A DNA stretch of 64,000 nt from NCBI GenBank assembly GCA_012184525.1, contig WOFQ01000008.1:868001-932000 (forward strand), in the 5' to 3' direction. Positions within the stretch are counted from its first letter, which is position 1. Each line of letters starts with the position of its first letter. Of this stretch, positions 56,309 to 64,000 are shown in pieces. Source of the stretch: Xenoacremonium recifei (lineage: Eukaryota; Ascomycota; Sordariomycetes; Hypocreales; Nectriaceae). The position numbers and the translations under genes were made by a program. Below the pieces are notes generated by a model. It saw only the letters and a list, made by a program, of their open reading frames with translations. It was not told where the DNA came from and did not search any database.

Positions 56309-58999
56309 ACGCGCAGCTCAGGACGGTGGAATTGATATAACGGGATATTCGAATGCGTACAGACGGCCTGGAGATTATCGACGGATGGCGGTTGGGTCAA
56401 CGACACATCTCGAGGCGTGGTTTCGATGTGTGGCTGGAGAACGTGGCGAGAGCTGGATATTTTTTCCCCAGCGGGCACGGGAGGCGGGCCGCGCAGCAGG
56501 GAAACAAGCCAGTGGGCAAATAGGTTGGCAGATGGAATGCACAGCGTTCAACCGGATGCGATCGCGAGTCGATTCTCGATCAAGGGGGCGGTTTCTGGCG
56601 GAGGCACGCGACGGCGATAACGGCGCAGGAGAGATGTCGATTGATGAAATGCTGGCCGGCGAACGTGTGGCCGATGAGGATGAGGCGAGGCGGCAGATGG
56701 GAGAGCGTGAGCCAGTTAGTTTTAGTTGTCGACGGCCGGACTGGGGCGCTCTGATCTGAATACAGACAGGCAAGGCAGGCACCTGAGGTAGCCCGGTAGG
56801 TGCCTTTCATGTATGGCGGCGGGCTTGGCTTCAGGTGAGAGAAAAACCGGGGGGGGTGCCGCTTCGGGGGGGGACGTCAGCGGGAAGAGGGAGCAACTTG
56901 GAAACCTCCGAGCAGTCACACAGTGCACAAGGAGTTGGGATCTGAGGCTGATCCGCCGTCCACAGGGCCTGAAGGTCGGGGAGGAAGCCCACCAGTGGCC
57001 CTCCTCATACTGTGTGGCTTCTTTTCTGTCCAGGCCTGCGGGCTCCGTCAGAACCCAGCACAGCCGACGCTGCAGGTACCGGCTAGCCAAGTATGGGAGA
57101 CCCACGGAACAGTCCCAGGCCGGAGGGCTTCGACGGACGGCTGGCCGGGAGTATGTCACTGACAGACAGTGTGGCTAGGGAGGGGTGACGAGGCGTCTGT
57201 ATACTTGCTCGTGGACACCTCCCTTGGCACAAACTACTCCTTTCCCGGTCCTTCCTGCGCTTATTAGGGGGAGAGTCTGGGTATTTTCAGGAGGAGAGAA
57301 GAGAGAGGGAAACCCGAAATAACAAAACAGCCACACGACCTGGGCAATACAGCCTCTCGACATCTCAATGGTCCGTTCAACCGATCATTAATAAAGCACG
57401 CCCTGTCCACAGGAGCACTGGCGCAGCTGAACTGGGTCAACTCAAGCCCGCCCGCCCCTCATATCACTTATTCCTGGCGAGCGTGGCGGTGCAAACTTGC
57501 CGTTGGTCCAATCCCTTGTGGGTGGGGTCCGGGCGTCACTCCGCTGAGGCGTGTGCCATAGTGCCAAGTTTCCAGGCCGCGCACCACAGCCAGATTGGGA
57601 CCCGGTGTGGCTCATGCTCCTGCTCTGGATTGCTCTTGCTTTTGCGTTGACTCTTGTTGCTTGTCCAGCACTCTACTCGTTCTCCACGGCATCATTCAGA
57701 AACAGTGGTTTTACCGTCCAAAATCGGGGTTGCGACATTCATTCTGTTTGCTGGCTTCCTCTTCTCGTTGATGTGTGCATCGTGTCAGCCCTCCCTGCTG
57801 GCGATCATCGTGTCTCTGCCCCCTTTCAGAGCCATCGCTTCCCCGAGCTTCGGGGCATTTCGTTTGTACCAGGACCCAAGGCGCCAAACGAGCATTACGC
57901 CACATTTAGGACAGTCCTCCATGAGCCGGATCCAGCCACGGAAGCGACGGCAGTTCTGGGATCCCGGTACTTTGGTGTCTCGTGCCTCAGTGCTCTTATG
58001 AGGCTCCCTACACTGAGGATCACGTCCAGACGCGTTCGTTCACCACATGTCGAGGCCCATGCTTAGTGGCGGGTTCTCGCATCGAGTTAGTAGGCCGTCC
58101 TCAATCCTTCTCCAGAACGCGCGAGAGACAGGAAGGCAAGTTTCTTGCGTCCAATAAACCCAATAGCCTCGACGCCACTGCCTCCCGTGGCATCCCTTAT
58201 CTGGCAGATCTACCCACCATCGACGAGGGGCAACCAGCCACACTGCTGGCGTTGCATGCGCCTCGGGGTTGAATGAGCTAGGGCTGCTTTTGGTGGCTTT
58301 ACTACTCAACTTAGCTCAGGTGGACAAGCAAGAAACAGGGAATCAGGACGAGGGCATGGAGGGTAAGCATAAGTGGCCCGGGCTCCTCATCCAAGCCTCA
58401 GTGCCTCAAGCCCTTCGAGGAGGGTTGAGGCCGTCATCATCGTTGTCGTCGGGTCAAGCAAGGTATCGTCATCCCAACACTCTACCGAAGAGGCGACTTT
58501 GGCTACACCCAAAGGCAGACAGGCCCATCGTGGATGGGCGACTGGGGAGGCACTGATGAGCATCAGATCGAGATGGCCCTGGCCCAGCGACCCGGCGAGT
58601 CGAACATCAAGTGACGTTATCACGACCATGATCTCATCGCACCTCAAGCCCCACAACCCTTGCTGCGAAATATCGTCTCTACAGAAGTGAGAAGATCGAT
58701 TGCAACCTCTATTGGCCGTCTGATGCTTGCCATTGGCCGCCTGAAGGTGCTGCTGCCTTCACACGAGGATTCAACCGTCTGATGAAGTCAACCGCTTCCA
58801 TAGGCTCTTGCGTCTGTGGTGATAAATACGGAGCATCGGCCGGGCTGACAACAAACGGCCCTGCCTCCGTCAACCAATCAGCCTCTGTGAAGCTGTCCTC
58901 GGTCTTCACAGCCCAGATTCAGCCAACCTGGGGGCGCTAGTTGCTCGTCTCAGCTGAAAGGGACATTAGTCAGTCCCGATTGGGATTTGTGGCTGGGGT
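56309..58999. other. Upstream region of the C2H2 gene, gene-free
   Basis: No gene supported. The left kilobase should hold the C2H2 promoter and leader. A frame on the plus strand (57551-58066) has one hydrophobic stretch near its start but otherwise random composition, with no splice or domain support. A 66-codon frame on the minus strand (58909-58709) has natural-looking acidic composition but nothing else. G-runs lie at 56850 and 56868. Confidence 0.5.
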
Positions 59000-61900
59000 T
59001 GTTCAGCTTTGAACTGGACGCTCGAGTCGTCGATGAGGCTCCCTTCGTCAGTTTTCCCCTAGAGCGCTGCGGAAGTCACCGTTGAACCGCCATAACCCGT
59101 TGCTTCTGCCTTGCTTTTTTGCCTCGCTTCATCAAATCGTACCCGGACTTACATACAGCTTAGAACCTAGTCGTTAATCGACGTCGATCTCCGGTGGGCC
59201 GCTTCAACCACATCCCCGGTTGAGAACTTGATACCACCACACACCTGAGTGAAACTGCTCATCCTCATTTCAACCCGCTGTCAACTCACTACTGCTCAGG
59301 TCCAAGCTCTGCGTCAGGCGTCCGCTAAGCGCCCAATGTCGGCCGAGGACAACTAACCTATCACGTTTCTTGTCTACGGATTCTCAGGCCGGAATGCAAA
59401 TATTTTCATCCCGTACAAAGTGACTTCGGCCAATGACGATTCGAAATCTGAGACATCCGCCCTCATTACTCGTGGCGCCGTGTTTCTTTCCGCCACAGCA
59501 TCAATCTACCGTACGTATTCCGAACTGGTCTAGACCGTCCATTAATCCCGCTGGGACAGACCAGCCTCAAACCAAACGGCCCCCCCTTCCGTAAATGCTC
59601 TGGTAAACGCCGCTTAATTAAGCCACTTCCAGGATATTGACATTCACGTCGTACATTTGAGAAGCTATCGTGAGGAGGCTAGACTTCTGAGTCTCACGAA
59701 ACTTTATTCTTATGTCTGACCTGAGTCATATGTTGTTGCGGAACATCAAAGCCCTACTTAGGGCCTCCTGTTGTGAGATGAGTTGATATTTGTTGTTACT
59801 CTGGTGACACTTGACGATTGCACCCTTCTGTAGTATGCTGTTTACCGCGTATGTTTTAATGAGGCTTTGATATGTAAAATTTCTTCATGGAGCTTTTCAA
59901 ATCTCCACTGCGAATCTAGGAAAGTATGCTACTTCTTGCCTCTCCTAGTTCAGACAAGGAGTATCGTTGTTGCAATGCAATGCGTTCCTTTAAGGCTATG
60001 CTCCCTGTGGCGTCCGGATGAGTCGCTTGCAGCGTGACAATTTTCTTTCCTTTGGCTAAGCTTACGTGCCTAGGTGTGCGATTGAGAGTTTCTGCCGTGA
60101 GTTTTGTGAGGGCGCTTCAATCTGCTCACGCTGTCGTGATGTTTTGTCTGTGGTTCTGGTTGAACGGGCGGGCGACGCTCCATGACATTTTTTCGATGTG
60201 CTGATTCCGGGCCCCTTTTCTTGCTCAGATTCATACTAGTACTACTCATCGAATTGATTTATTTGATCGCCGTGGATATTTTGAGGATGGTACGAAAACA
60301 GTCAAAAACTTGAATCTCTTGCTGGGAGATGTTCGCTATAGGGTAGCAGCTTGAGTTCGTTTCGGTGCGAAGCTCTAGGTCACGGTTCTTGACGTGCTGC
60401 GCATTTGAATATAGGTCCAAAATTCTTTTGCCTGACTCTTCATTCTTGACGTTTTGTTGAAATTGTTCGTTATATCAGGGTGGAAGGTGTTGCTGCGATC
60501 GTTGTAAATTGGACAATCATCGTCCGCTATGTATTACCCCCAATTTCCAGTGCGCCTCAATGTTAACATCAACATTAACATCTGGCGGACTTTCCCTCAC
60601 AGAGAACAGCCCAAACCGACAAGACAACGAGAAAACATGTACAATATGTAGTTTTGTCTTGAAAATATTCCCTCGCAGAGAGCCACATAGTTGCATGAGG
60701 CGTCCGCAATAATAGATGCTCCAAGTGCGGATGTTCCCCCTGTAGGATATAGTCAAGAGCCACAATGTGAAAACCAAACACTATAGTCGAGGCCGCAAAG
60801 TGGTATAAATTGGACATCACCTAGATTTCTCGCGAGTCTATCCACCTTGACCGAGTTAAAGATAAATGTGAAGACGGGGGTTTTTTTTTGGGCACATAGA
60901 ATACATACCTTGAATAGCTCACCGTCTCAATGTCAAGATCGAGTGATCGTACACAGAGAAAAGAACGACCATGATCTCATACGAAAGTAGAAATAAAACT
61001 ACAAATGATACAGAGAGGATACTCAACGGCGAAGTCAAACAACGAGACAGACGCAAGATACTGGTAGTCATTAGGAGGTTTACCGAGAGCTTCGATTTAG
61101 ATAAAAAGCTTATTATCAACGCAAAATACTCGAAACTATTCAATATAATGCAGCTGAAAGAAATTCCCCCCTCATATTTATTGCCATGGGCACCCCCTGA
61201 AGAGGCAAGATGCTCGTGTTGATCAGTTAGCATTGGCAGGTAAACTGTGCTGAGGCCCCTGAACTGTATCACGACAAACACTCGACGACAATATCCTTGC
61301 CCCAAGCCGAGAGACCTTACGGCTAGAAAATCCTAATGCACATCCACCATATAGCATGAGGCAAAGTTAAGCAAAAGGTGTAGCATGATATGTGCATGGG
61401 AACGTTAACACCTTGACTCTTGACACGAGGTCGCATCTAAGACGGCAATATTCCTGAGTCTTCTCGTCTTCGCCGAGAATACGAGGCAAGAGGCCGGGTT
61501 TCAATCCGTCGATAAATAGTCGTTTAATTACGATGGTAATCTGTAGAATACATTTATCTAAGAACCGTCCGCAAGCACGGATGCAAAGGGAGGCAAGCAA
61601 GAGAATCTGGTTCAGACATGCGAAATGGGACCGAGTGATTCATTACGTCGCTTTGGTTGCATTTACTCTGGGACCAGGTGGAAAAACAGTGTAATTACTA
61701 TACCAAGCAATCTTCGGGTTGTGAAACATGGTTGAGGGGGGCGCCATGGCCATCAAATGGTAAGTGAGTTCACACAACCACGAAATTATTGGGGTTGATA
61801 AATACCGAATCGGCAGGAAACGTAGAAAGAGTAACCGGGGTGAAGCACAGACAGCGACAAGACCTTACGAATAAAGACGAGACGTTGAAAAGGGGAGGTG

Positions 61901-64000
61901 ATGATGGGCAGGAGGCGAAGCCTTACCCACCTCCCCAGAAATAAATGGGTAACGAAACATCAAGTTATTTTACACTGAAAATTAAACTTATTTTCATCTC
62001 AATGTAAACATTAATCTCTCGCGTACGTACTCCGGAGGTACGTATAGGCGATGTTGAGTTGGCGTCATCCGAGGACAGTTTCGAATTGCGTTAAACAAGG
62101 GAGAGTTGCTAGAGCAAGTGTTCCCCGTCATCCGCCTCAACCATTTATTAATGAGGTGCTCCATACTCCGTCTTCTCCGTACTCCATAATACAATTACTC
62201 TGTAGAATTACGGGACATAGAGATGACGATGGCAATTCAAGATATGTGAACGATCCATTGATGAAGATGATGCAAGTCACAACATACGTAGTCCGTCAAC
62301 GTCAACTCTCCACTTACAGAGAGCAGCCAGGTCACCGAAATTAGGTGCTGACGCGGGCTAGAACAGAGAGTCCAAAGAAGCCCGGAGATGGAGTCCGGTG
62401 CTTTCGCGCTTCAACAAGGATGATGAGGCCAGAATCGGGATTGATTCTGGGGCAGAGGAAAAGGGGAGCGGACGAGGTTGATCTGGTGGGGAAGCAATTT
62501 GGACGCCTGCTGGGCTTTGGAAGAGGGGTTCTTTTCAGAGGGCTCCCGATGGAGGTCTCTAACGTGTCGAAGGAAGCGAAAAGAGAGGAAAAGAAGCGAA
62601 AAAGATATCTGGGAGCACAGATGATCATTATTGGAGCTGAGGAATGCTATACGTTTCTCCGTGCCAACGAGAACAACTGCTTGTTGACGACACGACGTAG
62701 ACACAATAGCACTGTCGCAGTCGCCGATACGAGAAAGCCGGGAAACTCGGCATGGCCCAGCCTCGCAGGTCTCTTTTGTGCAGGCTGACCAACAGGCCCT
62801 GGCTGGCATGTGCAAGGCTAGGTATGCAATGCATTTTATGAACGCGCTTGGCGGATGGGAATGCTGGACGCGGGGCTCACGGCAGATTCGGCATTTGAGG
62901 GTAGAGAAGCAGATAGCTGGAGGAATTCGGGCTCTTGCTCTTGTGTCATAGAAGCAAGTATTCCGTCAACTCGGGACATACGCAAGAATCGAAATGATTA
63001 TACAAGTACGCGGCTTCTGGAGTCGTTCTGGAGAGGCAATGTAAATTGCTAGTGGGGAGAGATGATGCGGCGCCACGGCACTCACGAGCCTGGGGGACGC
63101 TCGCCTGATATTGCGGCGCATATTGAATCGAGATAGCGGTAATTCGCAGCAATGAATCGGACAGCCCAGGCCAATTTAATAGAGCAGATCCCGCTTGGTC
63201 CAGCCTGGTCCAGCTGGCGGTGGGCAACGGTCGGTGTGGTGGTTGGTTGGACGAGTGGCACCCCCTAATTTACAGGTCCAGGGAGGTCTAGGGAAGTCTA
63301 GGGTAGCGCATTGAGGACCATGCCTTTTGAGTTTTAGCTTCAGGTACAGATCCAAGAATATGGCCAATGAGAGGCGACAAACAGGGTTAATCCTGGCTCG
63401 CATGACCGAAATGGGGCGCCATTACATGCCCGTTCCTGGATCAGTGGGGAGCTCTCGTTCTTGACCCTTTCTTCGACTCTTCGACGATGCACAAGCCTGA
63501 AGCAGGCTGGCCGATAATAGTGCATCACCGCCCCCGTCAGACACGCAGTCAGCCAGTCAGTCATCGTCACCTACCGCTCCTGGCAATCTGACAGCGCCCT
63601 CTTCTGGCCCTCTGGCGCCAAGGCGATGGCTTCAGGTGGGCGCGGTGCCCGAGTAGTGTCCTGCCAGATGAAGAGAAAGGGTCCAGGCCGCTCCACGCCT
63701 CAGACCTTGATGGGTGAAGGGCCTGATACGTGACGAGGCACCGGTTGAGTGATTGACTGACCGACTGACCGACTCGGATGAACAGTTCCTGGGACCTGAC
63801 GACTCCTGTCGATCTTGTGCGGGCTCGTCGTGTGTTTATGTTCATCCCAATGCACTGCATGAGGGCCCTTCGATGATCCCTCGTGATGATCCATGCAGGC
63901 GTCTCACCAACGACGGACGGGGCAGGCGCAGCAGCAGCAGAAACCTGAAAGCCGTGCCCCGGAGTGGCGAAGACGCCTGAAAAACCGTCGATCGCATTTC
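59000..64000. other. Gene-free 5 kb at the right end
   Basis: No coding region, tRNA or rRNA could be recognised. The part from about 59640 to 62340 is A+T-richer than the genes, with many short open frames and no conserved segment. A direct repeat TTAACATC (60563 and 60575) forms part of a TGTTAA/TTAACA inverted pair. GACT-type tetranucleotide repeats occur near 63545-63560 and 63752-63774. The right end may be the promoter or leader of a gene outside the window. Confidence 0.5.

Noticed and set aside
57551..58066. Plus-strand frame of 171 codons with a hydrophobic stretch
   Set aside because: Composition is otherwise random and rich in Cys, Arg and Pro; no secretion cleavage context, homologous pattern or splice support.
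59430..59460. tRNA T-arm-like ATTCGAAATC and box C/D-like words near 59.4-60.2 kb
   Set aside because: No matching acceptor or anticodon arms, and C/D-like boxes lack terminal stems and correct spacing.
62345..62815. Overlapping frames on both strands of 134-147 codons
   Set aside because: Low-complexity Lys/Arg/Glu stretch with no conserved segment; neither strand is favoured.

Overview
The window is nuclear DNA of a filamentous ascomycete. The genes carry short introns (about 40-75 nt where the junctions could be read, most with GTRNGT-like donors and CTRAY-type branch sites). Promoters are GC-rich and the intergenic spaces are moderately long. The set includes alternative oxidase, a Crz1-type calcineurin-responsive factor, a fungal-type enolase and an Mdm31/32-family protein. 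Protein sequence style suggests Sordariomycetes, perhaps Hypocreales; that placement is inference and no marker locus was tested.

Layout. 1-7.7 kb is dense: ORC1 (5'-truncated by the window edge, +), PRP46 splicing factor (-), NAS6/gankyrin-like proteasome chaperone (+, eight exons including a 14-nt microexon), and a TMF/Sgm1-type golgin (-). 9.0-21.2 kb is one giant minus-strand gene for a protein of about 4,025 residues. It has a Trp-Gly/poly-Lys N-terminal region, 29 copies of a charged repeat of about 88 residues, and an Arg-rich tail with SUMO-interaction-like motifs. I cannot name it from the sequence. 21.2-26.1 kb is gene-poor and is followed by a small fungal protein resembling the DUF7053 family (+). 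28.0-30.3 kb is CRZ1 (-), 33.4-34.6 kb alternative oxidase (-), 36.3-37.5 kb eIF3j/HCR1 (+), 38.3-40.6 kb MDM31/32 family (-), 41.0-41.9 kb PNO1 (+), 43.9-45.4 kb enolase (+), 45.9-49.7 kb BUB1 (+), 49.9-51.4 kb APN1 (-), 51.8-53.6 kb DGAT2-type acyltransferase (-) and 54.5-56.3 kb an unassigned three-finger C2H2 regulator (-). From 56.3 kb to the end (7.7 kb) I find no supportable gene.

The genes do not form a pathway cluster. Most are conserved housekeeping functions: replication licensing, splicing, proteasome assembly, Golgi tethering, translation, ribosome assembly, glycolysis, spindle checkpoint, base excision repair, lipid storage and mitochondrial shape. Several pairs are divergent (PRP46/NAS6, MDM31/PNO1) and share compact promoters. 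No tRNA, rRNA, CRISPR array, transposon or secondary-metabolite cluster was recognised. The least explained object is the giant repeat protein; next are the microexon in NAS6, the overlapping upstream ORF at MDM31 and the tandem motif array in BUB1.
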